A program made the translations under genes and the position numbers. From Phycisphaerales bacterium (GTDB taxonomy: Bacteria > Planctomycetota > Phycisphaerae > Phycisphaerales > SM1A02), in contig JAQWLT010000019.1 in the NCBI GenBank assembly GCA_029247205.1, forward strand, positions 1 through 45,195: 45,195 nt of DNA, read 5' to 3'. Of the stretch, positions 31,358-40,596 are shown one piece after another (the stretch's first letter is position 1; each line of letters begins with the position of its first letter). The notes below the pieces were generated by a model. It was not told the DNA's origin and searched no databases. It saw only the letters and a program-made list of their open reading frames with translations.

Positions 31358-32380
31358 ATGCCACGACGTACGCCAACGGCACAAGGTTCGATCAATGAGC
31401 AAAGAAATCGATCGACCGCCGCACTTCGCAGCGATGCCTCACTAGCCCAGATTCTGGCCTGTCCAATCGATTTTGTAGAGTCGATTGAATTCCGCCGTCC
31501 AGGGGCTGAAGGGCGGCTCTTTGACCGTGCCTCTGAGGTACGCGAGGCTGATGTGACGTGGTACCGACCACTCATGGACCCTATCGGCACCGTGACTGGC
31601 CTGCCGAAGAAGCCCAAAGCTTCGGTCGTATTCACCAAAGCCGAGGAACTTGTGATTTTTCTGCAGTACAACTATGCCCGCTTCCGGGTCCGGCGAATGC
31701 AGGACCGCATCAAGTCGCCACGTCCTGGCACCCGTCAGCGAACCGAGCTATTGAACTGGTATCGCATCGCGCAGAGGCTTCGTCACCAGATTGCAGAGGC
31801 CAATATCGCACTCGTCCTCGCGATGTCTAAACGCATTCGCATGGGTGATATGGACTTCAGCGATCTCATCAGTGAAGGCAATATGGCACTCATGCGGAGC
31901 ATCGATAAGTTCGACGTTGGCCGCGGGTTCAAGTTCTCGACTTATTCCTGCCGGGCTATTCTCAAGGCATTCTCACGGCATGGAAGTAAGCACCTTCGAT
32001 ATCGACAACGATTTGGTGCCAGTTACGACCCTGAATTTGAGCAGTCAAATTATCCGGAGGAACGACGGGCCGACGAACTTCGTGACAGTGCTGATGAAGT
32101 CAAGCAAATGGTCCTTCAGAACCATGCCGATCTCACCGATGTCGAGCGAAAAGTGATCCACCACCGATTTCGCATCGGCCCAGGTGATGCAGCCGGCCTG
32201 CGACACGAGCGGCCCCGCACCCTTGCGCAGGTGGGCCAGATGATCGGCCTGACTAAGGAGCGTGTTCGACAGATTCAGAATAAGGCCCTCGGTAAATTGC
32301 GACTGGCAGTTGAAGAATCATCGCTTCCCCAGCCTGAGCGAGCGGCCTTCCGCCACTCGTGGAGACAGTCAGCGGGCTGA
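31358..32380 (+). CDS. Atypical sigma-70 family RNA polymerase sigma factor
   Basis: This 340-residue sigma factor is larger than ECF types and lacks the full RpoD layout. Region 2 (about 148-210) has 'ANIALVLAMSKRIRMG', 'DFSDLISEGNMALMRSIDKF' and 'GRGFKFSTYSCRAILKAF'. Region 4 (about 275-320) has 'RTLAQVGQMIGLTKERVRQIQNKAL'. The N-terminal ~140 residues hold a segment 'YRPLMDPIGTVTGLPKKPKAS' and no region 1.1. Spacing between regions 2 and 4 is short, with little room for a normal region 3. The start is the ATG at 31358, seven bases after GGAG. The frame is open back to 31169, but that stretch holds a structured leader. The polyferredoxin gene follows 27 bases later. Confidence 0.88.
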   Translation: MPRRTPTAQGSINEQRNRSTAALRSDASLAQILACPIDFVESIEFRRPGAEGRLFDRASEVREADVTWYRPLMDPIGTVTGLPKKPKASVVFTKAEELVIFLQYNYARFRVRRMQDRIKSPRPGTRQRTELLNWYRIAQRLRHQIAEANIALVLAMSKRIRMGDMDFSDLISEGNMALMRSIDKFDVGRGFKFSTYSCRAILKAFSRHGSKHLRYRQRFGASYDPEFEQSNYPEERRADELRDSADEVKQMVLQNHADLTDVERKVIHHRFRIGPGDAAGLRHERPRTLAQVGQMIGLTKERVRQIQNKALGKLRLAVEESSLPQPERAAFRHSWRQSAG

Positions 32381-32407
32381 ACTGAATGCAGCGAGTACAG
32401 TGGTGAC

Positions 32408-34348
32408 GTGGCGCGTCAACCAAAACCATCGACTGGCGTGAAACTGCAGGTACTGTCTCGTTCCACGCCCAACGGTATTGGGTGGGGTCGACGATGGAAG
32501 TACAGAATGTGGGTGTTGATCGCTGTACAAGCATTGTTGATCTTGCACGTCCTCGTGTGGTGGATTGGCATTCCGTATGGATGGAAGACGATTTCTCCCA
32601 TCGAACCATCCGAGTCGATCCAGACCGTATCTGAGGGAATCATCAATGCAGGCGCAATATTCTTTGCCATTGTGCTGCTCTCAACAGCTATTTTGGGCCG
32701 GTGGTTTTGCGGCTGGGGTTGCCACGTACTGCTGCTGCAGGACTGGTGCCTTCGACTCCTTCGCCGCGCTGGCATTCGGCCCCGCGCATTTCGATCTCGG
32801 CTGCTTTTTGTAGCACCGCTCGCCTTAGCGCTGTACATGTTTGTGTGGCCGGTGGTGTATCGTCTCGCGGTTGCGCCGTTTACGCGACCCGATGTTCATT
32901 GGCCGGGCTTTCGGGTTGAAGTATTGACAAGCAATTTGTGGGCGACGATGCCGGGTATCGGTGTTGGCGTTGTGTTTTTGTTCTTGTGTGGATTTGTCAC
33001 GGTGTACGTATTGGGTGCGAAAGGATTCTGTACGTATGCGTGCCCCTATGGCGGGTTCTTCGCGCCGCTGGATCGCCTTTCACTGCGGCGAATACATGTG
33101 GATGACTCATGCAAAGGCTGTGCTCATTGCACGGCAGCGTGTACTTCGAATGTGCGGGTGCACGAACAAGTGGCGGCGTATGGAAAGGTTATTGATACTG
33201 GCTGTATGAAGACAACCGACTGCATCGAAGCTTGCCCCAACGATGCATTGTCGATGCAGTGGGGTCCGCCCGCACTTGGCGTGCCGCTGCGAGCGGGTGC
33301 CACGCGACCCACACGAAAGTGGGACATCGGGCTTGCGGGCGATCTTGTGCTTGGAGCTGTAATGCTGTTCTCCTTTCTTGTATGGCGTGGCGCGTACGGG
33401 TTGGTGCCGATGCTTCTTTCGCTCGGTGCGGCGGCTATTGTGACGTGGACGGTGTGGAAAGCATTTCGTGTGCTGCGAGACTCCAATGCATCTCTACATA
33501 AAAGTGGATTGAAGCGGTCGGGACGATTGACTCGCTCGGGTGTGATATTTCTGTGCATAGCGGCCTTGGCTGCGTTGCTGACGGTGCAGGCCGCTGCGTC
33601 GAAGTACATTTCTTTTCAGGCGCAGAAGTGGTCGTTGGGTTTGGAGCAACAGATCACCGCGCCGCGCAGACCGGGCGAGCAAATCATCGGCGCATTGGAT
33701 GTATCCAAGGCCCGCCAAGCAATCAAGTGGTATCGACGTGCCAACGCGATTGGTGATGGGGGCCTCTCTCTGGCGAGCGATCCGAATAATTTGAGATCAA
33801 TGGCACGCTTGCATGCAGCGATAGGCGAAGTGGCGACCGCGGCGGAACTGCTCGAGGAAGTGGCGGATAGAGCGCGTCCGAATCAGTCGCTTGCAGTCGA
33901 GCAGTTCATGCTGGAGGTGTCGATGCATTCTCCGCAGGCGACTTTCAACTGGGCGAGCAGTCGTCTCGACGAACACGCAGAGTGGAGTACGCTTCGTGCT
34001 GCAGCGGTGCAGTGGTCTCTTTCTCTCGGAGAACTCGCTGCAGCGAGCCAGCTTTCGCTGGCACCAGACTCACTCAAGTACACGGCGTTGGCAGCCTTAC
34101 AGCGTGGGCAACTCAATGCAGCAATTCCACTGTTGCAAGCTTATCTTGAGGCCGCTCCCGGCGACGGCTTAGCGTGGGTCACATTGGCGCAGGTGATGCT
34201 TGCAGTGGGCGATACTGAGCAGGCTGATATTGCAGCGATCCGCGCTGAAGAGGCGAGATCGGATATGCGGCCCGAGGCTCAAGCAGATCTTGATCGTGAG
34301 CTTGCTGCGTTTCAAGCCCAGCGCGGGGCTGCTCAGCCTTTGCGCTGA
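32408..34348 (+). CDS. Membrane polyferredoxin (NapH/CcoG/NosR-like) fused to TPR-like domain
   Basis: This 646-residue inner-membrane electron-transfer protein has about five helices in the first 210 residues, with 'GRWFCGWGCHVLLLQDWC' (97-114) and 'CTYACPYGGFFAPLD' (208-222), the NapH/CcoG-type signatures. A 4Fe-4S pair follows. The first motif, C235-C238-C241-C245, is complete. The second reads C266-M-K-T269-T-D-C272-...-C276-P, so the second Cys is replaced by Thr. Two more helices (about 312-352) and one near 375-400 come next, then a helical-repeat domain (about 430-635) resembling TPRs ('AAELLEEVADRARP', 'AIPLLQAYLEAAPGD'). The start is GTG. Its 3' end overlaps the convergent PTS IIA gene by 16 bases. 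Redox partner unknown. Confidence 0.85.
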   Translation: MARQPKPSTGVKLQVLSRSTPNGIGWGRRWKYRMWVLIAVQALLILHVLVWWIGIPYGWKTISPIEPSESIQTVSEGIINAGAIFFAIVLLSTAILGRWFCGWGCHVLLLQDWCLRLLRRAGIRPRAFRSRLLFVAPLALALYMFVWPVVYRLAVAPFTRPDVHWPGFRVEVLTSNLWATMPGIGVGVVFLFLCGFVTVYVLGAKGFCTYACPYGGFFAPLDRLSLRRIHVDDSCKGCAHCTAACTSNVRVHEQVAAYGKVIDTGCMKTTDCIEACPNDALSMQWGPPALGVPLRAGATRPTRKWDIGLAGDLVLGAVMLFSFLVWRGAYGLVPMLLSLGAAAIVTWTVWKAFRVLRDSNASLHKSGLKRSGRLTRSGVIFLCIAALAALLTVQAAASKYISFQAQKWSLGLEQQITAPRRPGEQIIGALDVSKARQAIKWYRRANAIGDGGLSLASDPNNLRSMARLHAAIGEVATAAELLEEVADRARPNQSLAVEQFMLEVSMHSPQATFNWASSRLDEHAEWSTLRAAAVQWSLSLGELAAASQLSLAPDSLKYTALAALQRGQLNAAIPLLQAYLEAAPGDGLAWVTLAQVMLAVGDTEQADIAAIRAEEARSDMRPEAQADLDRELAAFQAQRGAAQPLR

Positions 34349-34785
34349 AGTACCGCGACGAGATCGTCGGCAGTTTCGGCCGCAAAGGCGGCTTCGCGTG
34401 TGAGTCGTTCGCTCAGCATGCGACTGATACCGCCCAGCACTTGGATATGCGATGCAGTGTCATCAGGCGGCGAGAGCACCAACACGATTAATCGAACTGG
34501 CTTCTGGTCGAATGATTGGAAGTCAATTGGCGTTGCGGGCCGGCCAATGGCGAGTACGAGTTGATCGATGCAGGTGCATCGTCCGTGCGGCACAGCCAAT
34601 CCTTCGCCGATGCCTGTGGTTCGTTCCTGCTCTCGGGCCCATGTTGTTTCGATCGCAGCTTCGACATCAGACACAGCGCCTTGATCGCCGAGCAATTCAA
34701 TCAATTCGCGGATCGCGCTCAGTCTGTCTTCAGCGCGAAGCGGGACGCGAATAACGTCCGGATTGATGAGTGTCTCGATCTGCAT
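34333..34785 (-). CDS. PTS IIA (PtsN/fructose-type) domain protein
   Basis: A single-domain 150-residue protein of the PTS EIIA-2 family, whose active histidine takes phosphate from HPr-like proteins. H67 lies in 'GEGLAVPHGRC', the family's signature. 'RERTTGIG' (here 'QERTTGIG') and 'LVLSPPDDTASHIQVLGGISRML' also match. No sugar-specific EIIB/C genes are near, so a regulatory PtsN-like role is more likely than transport. It ends inside the last 16 bases of the polyferredoxin gene on the other strand. Confidence 0.88.
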   Translation of the reverse strand: MQIETLINPDVIRVPLRAEDRLSAIRELIELLGDQGAVSDVEAAIETTWAREQERTTGIGEGLAVPHGRCTCIDQLVLAIGRPATPIDFQSFDQKPVRLIVLVLSPPDDTASHIQVLGGISRMLSERLTREAAFAAETADDLVAVLQRKG

Positions 34786-34835
34786 GGGAGCGGGATAGTA
34801 ACCTCGCGACCGTCAATTGGCACTGAAAGGAGCCT

Positions 34836-36185
34836 CTACTCGACCTTTCGCAGGTGGGCAAAGAAGCCGCCATCACGCCACATTGAGGGCGGGTCACCAG
34901 GGGCACCTTGGCCCGTCTCACGGTGGATGGAACAGACCTCAAGTGGATGCCACTTAGTGAGCCATTCAACTTGTTTTTCATTCTCTTCGGGATCGATGCT
35001 GCACGTAGCCCAGAGCAGCGTGCCGCCAGGTGCGAGCAGGGATAGAGAGTCCGCTGCAATCTGACGCTGTAGGTCCACGAGGCGAGTTCGCGTGCCAGCA
35101 TCCTGGCGATGGCGTGCTTCGGCTCTTCGAGCAAGCACCCCGGAGTTTGAACATGGCACATCGAGAAGAAGTAGATCCGCACGACCGGCATACTCGCTCA
35201 GAACCGAGGCGGGGTCGCTGGCCTCAACGCCTGGCGTACGCGAGGCCATTGCTGCTAACACGCCACGCCGCGACGGACTGGCATCGGTCGCAATAATTTT
35301 GGATCCAGGATGTGCGTAGGCGAATTGTCTCGTTTTCGTTCCGCGACCAGCACACCAGTCAACGATCAGTTCAGGAACGATTGCAGTCGTGGATCTACAT
35401 GCTCCCGCTGACGTTGGATCTTGCACGATGGCGTTTGGGAAGGTTTCCAGTACACCTGAGAGACTCGCGCCATTTCGAAGCACGTAGAATCCGGCGTCTT
35501 GGTGAGGCTCTAGGTCTGCGTGCTCGCCAGCCCCATGCAGGATGACGGGCGTATGGCACATTGTGTGCATCGCAATGCGTTCGGCTTCTTCTAGGCCATC
35601 AGTTGCAATAAGTCGGTCTATAAACAGGCGTCCAGCACCCGACTGCATCGCGATGCGGGCAGCGTCTGGCCCATCGAAGACAGGGGAACTGAGTCGCCAG
35701 CCTGAACCATCTGCAAGAACGAGGTGATCGGCTTGCGTGGGATCCGCTTTCTCAAGTCGCTCGACCCGCATTTTGGCGATCTTGCGAAGCACCGCGTTAA
35801 TAACACCCGAAGCGCCTCGTCCGCCGGTGGTGTGGGACCACCCGACCGACTCGCTAATTGCGGCGTGGTCTGGAATGCGGTCCATCAGGAGCAGCTGCGC
35901 GGCACCACCAAGCAAGGCCGCAATGACGGCATGGTGCTGGCGGTTCCAAGGTTGACTCAGGAGCGGTTCGATGATCGCGCGGAGCGTGGCCCATCGAATG
36001 GTGACATCGCGATCGATTGTGATTGCGAGCCGAGCATCGCGTTCATTGAGCGCAGACACATCAAGTGGGGTGGGAAACAATTCCGGAAAGCGAGTCGCCT
36101 TCGCCTCGAGGTGCGGAAGCACGACGCGGCGGGCCGGGGACACATTCGTGCTTCGTGACGGACGGTGATCAGACGCTTGCGGCAT
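34836..36185 (-). CDS. RsmB/NOP2-family rRNA (cytosine-C5) methyltransferase
   Basis: The 449-residue protein probably methylates a cytosine in 16S rRNA. The N-terminal NusB-like RNA-binding part (about 50-165) includes '[26 protein letters not shown]' and '[13 protein letters not shown]'. The Rossmann domain has '[15 protein letters not shown]' for SAM, '[15 protein letters not shown]' with the PC catalytic Cys, and '[17 protein letters not shown]' with the second catalytic Cys. The sequence is more diverged than typical RsmB, so the symbol is withheld. The start (ATG 36185) overlaps the metK stop by 17 bases; a longer frame to 36212 is possible. Confidence 0.88.
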   Translation of the reverse strand: MPQASDHRPSRSTNVSPARRVVLPHLEAKATRFPELFPTPLDVSALNERDARLAITIDRDVTIRWATLRAIIEPLLSQPWNRQHHAVIAALLGGAAQLLLMDRIPDHAAISESVGWSHTTGGRGASGVINAVLRKIAKMRVERLEKADPTQADHLVLADGSGWRLSSPVFDGPDAARIAMQSGAGRLFIDRLIATDGLEEAERIAMHTMCHTPVILHGAGEHADLEPHQDAGFYVLRNGASLSGVLETFPNAIVQDPTSAGACRSTTAIVPELIVDWCAGRGTKTRQFAYAHPGSKIIATDASPSRRGVLAAMASRTPGVEASDPASVLSEYAGRADLLLLDVPCSNSGVLARRAEARHRQDAGTRTRLVDLQRQIAADSLSLLAPGGTLLWATCSIDPEENEKQVEWLTKWHPLEVCSIHRETGQGAPGDPPSMWRDGGFFAHLRKVE

Positions 36186-37371
36186 CGAGTGAGGCGGCCT
36201 TCTGCAGTGCACCTATTTTGTCGGTGCGTTCCCATGAGAAACTGCCAGATACGCCTTCATCGGGCGTACGGCCAAAGTGGCCATGGGCAGCAGTGGGGGC
36301 ATAGATGGGTCGCAGCAGGTCAAGTGATGAAATGACACCAGCCGGTGTCATATCAAATGTTTGCTCGATTGCAGCGAGAATGGTTGACTCTGGAACAGTG
36401 GCAGTGCCTTGGCAATCAACGTGCATCGATGTTGGCCGAGCGACACCAATGGCATACGAGAGTTGCAACTCGCATACTTCGGCAAGGCCGGCCGCTACAA
36501 CATTCTTGGCGATGTATCGAGCCATATAGGCTGCACTGCGGTCGACTTTGCTTGGGTCCTTGCCCGAGAAGGCGCCGCCGCCGTGGCGACCGCGACCGCC
36601 ATAGGTGTCGACGATGATCTTTCGTCCAGTGAGACCGCAGTCACCAAGTGGACCGCCAACTTCGAACTTGCCTGTTGGATTGACCAGAACCTCAATGTCT
36701 TTGTGCCACCAGTCACCAAGAACAGGCTTGATGATGTGCTCAATTGTTTCGGCTTTCAGATCAGCATGCCGTTCAGTCCACTCGGGGCCGTGTTGGCTAC
36801 TGACCACAACTGTCTTGACCTGCGTGGCATTGATTCCGTCGTACTCGACCGAGACTTGGGCCTTGGCGTCAGGACGAAGGTGCGGGATGCCACAATCTTT
36901 ACGGACCTCGGCATGGCGAGCCATCAGGCGGTGGCTCAGGTCAATCGGGAGCGGCATGAGTGACTCGGTTTCTTTGCAAGCAAAGCCAAACATTAAGCCT
37001 TGGTCACCCGCGCCTTGCTCGGCGTGCAAGCCGCGTCCGGTGTCAACGCCTTGGGCAATGTCTGGAGATTGCTTGTCGAGTGTGACCATGACGGCGCATG
37101 AGTCGGCGTCAAAGCCAATAGACGAATCGGTGTAGCCGATGCTGCGAATCGTGTCGCGAACAACCGCCGGGATATCCACATAGCCATCGCAGGTGACTTC
37201 GCCAGCGATAACTGCCAGACCAGTCGTGACCATCGTCTCGCAGGCGACGCGTGAATTGCAGTCTTCTGCAAGCATGGCATCAAGGATGGCGTCCGAGATT
37301 TGATCAGCCATCTTGTCTGGGTGGCCCATCGAAACGGATTCGGATGTGAATACATATGCGTTGCTGGTCAT
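36169..37371 (-). CDS. metK: S-adenosylmethionine synthetase
   Basis: MetK makes SAM from methionine and ATP. The 400-residue protein has '[23 protein letters not shown]' at the start, '[12 protein letters not shown]' (methionine/ATP binding), '[25 protein letters not shown]' and a C-terminal 'FSWERTDK'. The ATG at 37371 has GGAG five bases before it; the frame extending to 37446 is rejected. SAM users nearby (RsmB-like, TrmD, HpnH, methyltransferase) make this the likely cofactor source. I saw no SAM riboswitch in the 150 bases upstream. Confidence 0.97.
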   Translation of the reverse strand: MTSNAYVFTSESVSMGHPDKMADQISDAILDAMLAEDCNSRVACETMVTTGLAVIAGEVTCDGYVDIPAVVRDTIRSIGYTDSSIGFDADSCAVMVTLDKQSPDIAQGVDTGRGLHAEQGAGDQGLMFGFACKETESLMPLPIDLSHRLMARHAEVRKDCGIPHLRPDAKAQVSVEYDGINATQVKTVVVSSQHGPEWTERHADLKAETIEHIIKPVLGDWWHKDIEVLVNPTGKFEVGGPLGDCGLTGRKIIVDTYGGRGRHGGGAFSGKDPSKVDRSAAYMARYIAKNVVAAGLAEVCELQLSYAIGVARPTSMHVDCQGTATVPESTILAAIEQTFDMTPAGVISSLDLLRPIYAPTAAHGHFGRTPDEGVSGSFSWERTDKIGALQKAASLDAASV

Positions 37372-37522
37372 AGAAACTCCAGTGGGGTTGTACTTGCAGG
37401 GGACTTTTTCAAAGTCAGCCGACCCAATTGTCATCGATCTGGCCATGATATCGGCACTGGACCTACATGGGCAGTTTCAAGTCTCAGAGTGCGGTAGAAT
37501 TTGTCCTGAGAGGTTGTGCCCC

Positions 37523-37990
37523 ATGGATGTACAAATGACGCTGTCGCGAATCCTCATTGGCGAAATGAGCGATGCCCAGTTCATCGAGTTGACCGAGGTC
37601 GATGGGGAACGCCGGATCCCAATCGTGGTGGGTGCTGCCGAGGCATTCGCCATTGAACGTCGAATCAAGAATGTGCCGATTCCTCGGCCATTGACCCATG
37701 AGTTGCTCTCGGCGGTCATTGTGTGCCTTGGGGCACGCCTGCAACGGGTGCTGATTCACGACCTCTGCGATGGAACGTTTTACGCCATGCTTTGTTTAGA
37801 ACAGGGTGGCGAGGAGGTTCAGGTGGACGCTCGGCCATCCGACGCGATCGCCCTTGCAGTCGGCGGCGATGTGCCAATTTTTGTCAGTGCGTCCGTGCTT
37901 GACGAGATTGAACAGGCTGGTGGTGCTGCTGGGCTGGATCTTCCAGGCCCCGAAGATCCGATCGACGAGGATGGCCCTGAATGGGCTTAA
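37523..37990 (+). CDS. Bifunctional nuclease (BFN, DUF151) domain protein
   Basis: A 155-residue single-domain BFN/DUF151 protein. 'IPIVVGAAEAFAIERRI' (about 33-50), 'RPLTHELLSAVIVCLGA' and 'DARPSDAIALAVGGDVPIFVS' are the family's conserved blocks. Plant and thermophilic members are reported to have nuclease activity, but bacterial roles are unclear. GAGAGG lies nine bases before the ATG at 37523; the frame upstream is rejected. The C-terminus is acidic ('EDPIDEDGPE'). The gene overlaps truD by ten bases. Confidence 0.9.
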   Translation: MDVQMTLSRILIGEMSDAQFIELTEVDGERRIPIVVGAAEAFAIERRIKNVPIPRPLTHELLSAVIVCLGARLQRVLIHDLCDGTFYAMLCLEQGGEEVQVDARPSDAIALAVGGDVPIFVSASVLDEIEQAGGAAGLDLPGPEDPIDEDGPEWA

Positions 37991-39153
37991 GTGGAGCAGC
38001 GGGGCCCCTTGCCACGGCCACGATTCGCACGCACCCGACGGACTTCTTGGTCGAAGAACTATCACTCTTTGAACCGTCTGGAGCAGGCGAGCATCTGGCA
38101 TTACTGATTCGAAAGTCCAATCTCGACCACCGCTCGATGGTGCGACGTGTGGCCAACGCATTTGGCGTGCCGCCTGGGCATATTGGATGGGCTGGCATGA
38201 AGGACCGCGTGGCGGTCACGATGCAATGGATCACTGTGCATACGCCTCAGGACAATGCCGAACTTGGGGACGATCTACAAATTGTGCATGCAGCGCGTCA
38301 TGCAAGAAGATTACGTACCGGACAGTTGACTGGAAATCGGTTTGTCATTCGCATGCGAGGAGTCGATCCAACAGCTGTCATTGCGACGAATAATCGGCTC
38401 GAGGCACTGTACTCAACGGGCTTGCCAAATAGATTTATGTCTCAGCGATTTGGCTACCGCGGCGCCAACGCGGTGCTTGGAACTCATTTACTTCGCGGCG
38501 AATTTGATCAATTGCTTCGAGCTTGGCTGGGCGAAGATGGCCCGCCATGGCCGGATGAAGAGCAGTCGCGGCGACGACACTTCGAAGAGGGCCAGTTCGA
38601 AGAGGCACGTGCAGAGTGGCCGGCGAATTGGCGACCGGAGTGCGATGCCTTGCAGCAACTTGCAACGGGCGACAATGCCAAGCGAGTTGTGCACTATGTG
38701 CCGCGAGATATTCGGCGTATTTGGACCGATTCAGCCCAGTCCGCCATCTTCAATGATGTGCTTGATCAACGCCTTGCAAGCGGGACGGCTTCGGTTGTTG
38801 GCGAGGACGATATTTCTTGGAAGTACGACCGTTTTTATGAAGCCATCGATGTACCCATTGGTGAGCCAGTGCCAACCGGGCCGCTGTGGGGCAAACGAAT
38901 GCGTCGGGCGACAGGCGTTGTCGACATGTGCGAGTGCGAGGCACTTGAGCGTGCTGGCTTGTCAATGCAGTGCTTTGATGGCCGGCGCGGACCCGAGGGT
39001 GCACGTCGACCGCTTGTCGTGCCTATTGTTTCGCCGAGGTGTGAGGCTGGCTTTGACGAACACGGAGCGTATGTCGAGGTTGGGTTCACGCTCCCCAAAG
39101 GCGCCTACGCTACAGCGGTCATGGACGTGATCATGTCGCCCGACGCGACCTGA
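37981..39153 (+). CDS. truD: tRNA pseudouridine(13) synthase
   Basis: TruD makes pseudouridine 13 in tRNAs. The 390-residue protein has 'DFLVEELSLFEPSG' (21-34), 'IGWAGMKDRVAVTMQWI' with catalytic D75, 'GNRFVIRMRG', 'PNRFMSQRFG' and a C-terminal 'EVGFTLPKGAYATAVM', all TruD signatures. The start is inside the last ten bases of the BFN gene, so the two are coupled. The 3' end overlaps the convergent tadA by 23 bases. Confidence 0.95.
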   Translation: MGLSGAAGPLATATIRTHPTDFLVEELSLFEPSGAGEHLALLIRKSNLDHRSMVRRVANAFGVPPGHIGWAGMKDRVAVTMQWITVHTPQDNAELGDDLQIVHAARHARRLRTGQLTGNRFVIRMRGVDPTAVIATNNRLEALYSTGLPNRFMSQRFGYRGANAVLGTHLLRGEFDQLLRAWLGEDGPPWPDEEQSRRRHFEEGQFEEARAEWPANWRPECDALQQLATGDNAKRVVHYVPRDIRRIWTDSAQSAIFNDVLDQRLASGTASVVGEDDISWKYDRFYEAIDVPIGEPVPTGPLWGKRMRRATGVVDMCECEALERAGLSMQCFDGRRGPEGARRPLVVPIVSPRCEAGFDEHGAYVEVGFTLPKGAYATAVMDVIMSPDAT

Positions 39154-39598
39154 AGAAGTCCTGTAAGAGGGCGACACATTCCTCGGCAAGTACACCGCCA
39201 GTACCTTGTAGCCGATGATTGAGTCGTGGGTCGGCATGGATTTCATACAGCGACCGGCAGGCGCCCGCCTTTGCATCATCAGCGCCCCATGTCACACGTT
39301 GGAGCCGTGCGTTGACCATGGCGCCGGCACACATTGGACATGGTTCAAGGGTGACAGCCATTGCACAGTCGTGCAGCCGCCAGCGGCCAAGTACTGCACC
39401 AGCGGCTCGCATCGCAACAATCTCGGCGTGCGCAGTTGGGTCGTTGTCGATCTCTCGTCGGTTGGAGCCCTCGCCCAGAATCTCATCGTCCCGGTAGATG
39501 ACAGCGCCCACTGGAATATCGCCTCGCTCCGCAGCAGCGTGCCCCAACTCGATTGCTCGACGCATCATGCGGAGGTCGAGTTCGGTGGTCTCGCTCAT
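39131..39598 (-). CDS. tadA: tRNA-specific adenosine deaminase
   Basis: TadA converts A34 to inosine in tRNA-Arg(ACG). The 155-residue protein has the deaminase zinc site: H57-A-E59 in 'DPTAHAEIVAMR', with catalytic E59, and P-C87-P-M-C90 in 'LEPCPMCAGAMVNAR'. 'GACRSLYEI' and 'LNHRL' near the end also match. The ATG overlaps the tatC stop (ATGA). It is the last gene of dnaJ-tatC-tadA. Confidence 0.95.
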   Translation of the reverse strand: MSETTELDLRMMRRAIELGHAAAERGDIPVGAVIYRDDEILGEGSNRREIDNDPTAHAEIVAMRAAGAVLGRWRLHDCAMAVTLEPCPMCAGAMVNARLQRVTWGADDAKAGACRSLYEIHADPRLNHRLQGTGGVLAEECVALLQDFFRSRRAT

Positions 39599-40596
39599 GC
39601 AGCCTCGTCGCCATCACGGGCGCGTCCCGCGACTCGGTCGGCGGGAAGGAAGGCCACAAGGAGTATTCCAAATTCATAGAGCGCGTAGAGCGGTATCAAC
39701 ATCAGGAGCATTGAGAATGCATCGGCCGGCGTTGTGATGGCCGACACGGCCGCGCACACCAAGAGGGCCCATTTTCGCTTGCCTCGCAGCATCGGCGCGT
39801 CGATCAGGCCAAGCCATCCGCCAAGCAGCAGTACGAGCGGTAGTTGAAAAGCCAGCGACACACCGAGTAAGAGTGCGAGTACGAAATTCACATAGGAGGA
39901 AAGTTGAAAGACCTGCGTGACGGCCGAGCGACCTTGCAGTGGCGACTGCAGAATCTGCACATGATCAGCCTGTTCGGTTGTGACGGCAATTCGAAGCATG
40001 CTGCCATCCGGATCGAGCCAGATCTGCCCCGGTACTGCTTCGGTAGGCGGTGTCTCGGGCATGGGAATGACGAGCGCGGAGTCTGCGACAGACGGGGCCA
40101 GTGGTAGGAGTTGTTCTGGTACTCCAACGCCACGGGTGATGAGCATGAGTACTTGCAGCATCAGGGGGAGCATCAAGAAGTACATCACGGCAATGCCGAC
40201 GAGTGTCAAAATGAAACTTCCGGGCATCAATAAGTACACAAAGCGACGTTCTCGTGGGTACAGCCCAGGTCCGATGAAGCACCACCCTTGCCAAAGCAGC
40301 CAAGGAAGCGACAGTACCAACGCCAGGACAATGCTCAACTTCAGCTCGAGCATCAAGAACTCGGGCGGGCTAAGCACCTGTACTTCTGGCGGGAAACCCC
40401 ACGCGAGTTGCACTCGTTGTAAGGGCAGCAGTAGCCACTCCACCAGAATGTGCGCGATGAAGAAGATCAGAATCGACAGCGGGAGTGGAACGATCAACGC
40501 AAGAATAAAACGCTTGCGGAGTTCATCGATGTGATCGCCAAGGCTCATGGTGAACTCAGACGGATCGATTGGCATCGTGCGTTGATCTTTGCTCAT
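39595..40596 (-). CDS. tatC: Sec-independent translocase TatC with enlarged periplasmic loop
   Basis: TatC is the core receptor for folded proteins with twin-arginine signals. The 333-residue protein has six membrane helices. 'MSLGDHIDELRKRF' (17-30) is the N-terminal signature, and 'IGPGLYPRERRFV' (108-120) contains the conserved Glu region. 'ITTPADAFSMLLMLIPLYALYEFGILL' is the C-terminal signature. Between helices 3 and 4, about 151-232, lies a loop roughly 60 residues longer than in E. coli TatC. It is translationally coupled with dnaJ upstream and tadA downstream (ATGA overlaps). No tatA is in the window. Confidence 0.93.
   Translation of the reverse strand: MSKDQRTMPIDPSEFTMSLGDHIDELRKRFILALIVPLPLSILIFFIAHILVEWLLLPLQRVQLAWGFPPEVQVLSPPEFLMLELKLSIVLALVLSLPWLLWQGWCFIGPGLYPRERRFVYLLMPGSFILTLVGIAVMYFLMLPLMLQVLMLITRGVGVPEQLLPLAPSVADSALVIPMPETPPTEAVPGQIWLDPDGSMLRIAVTTEQADHVQILQSPLQGRSAVTQVFQLSSYVNFVLALLLGVSLAFQLPLVLLLGGWLGLIDAPMLRGKRKWALLVCAAVSAITTPADAFSMLLMLIPLYALYEFGILLVAFLPADRVAGRARDGDEAA

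Noticed and set aside
37372-37522. Possible SAM riboswitch ahead of metK
   Set aside because: None of the SAM riboswitch consensus segments I know could be found; the region is short and shared with the divergent BFN gene.
38342-39130. 262-codon plus-strand frame inside truD
   Set aside because: Alternative frame of truD, which has clear family motifs in its own frame.
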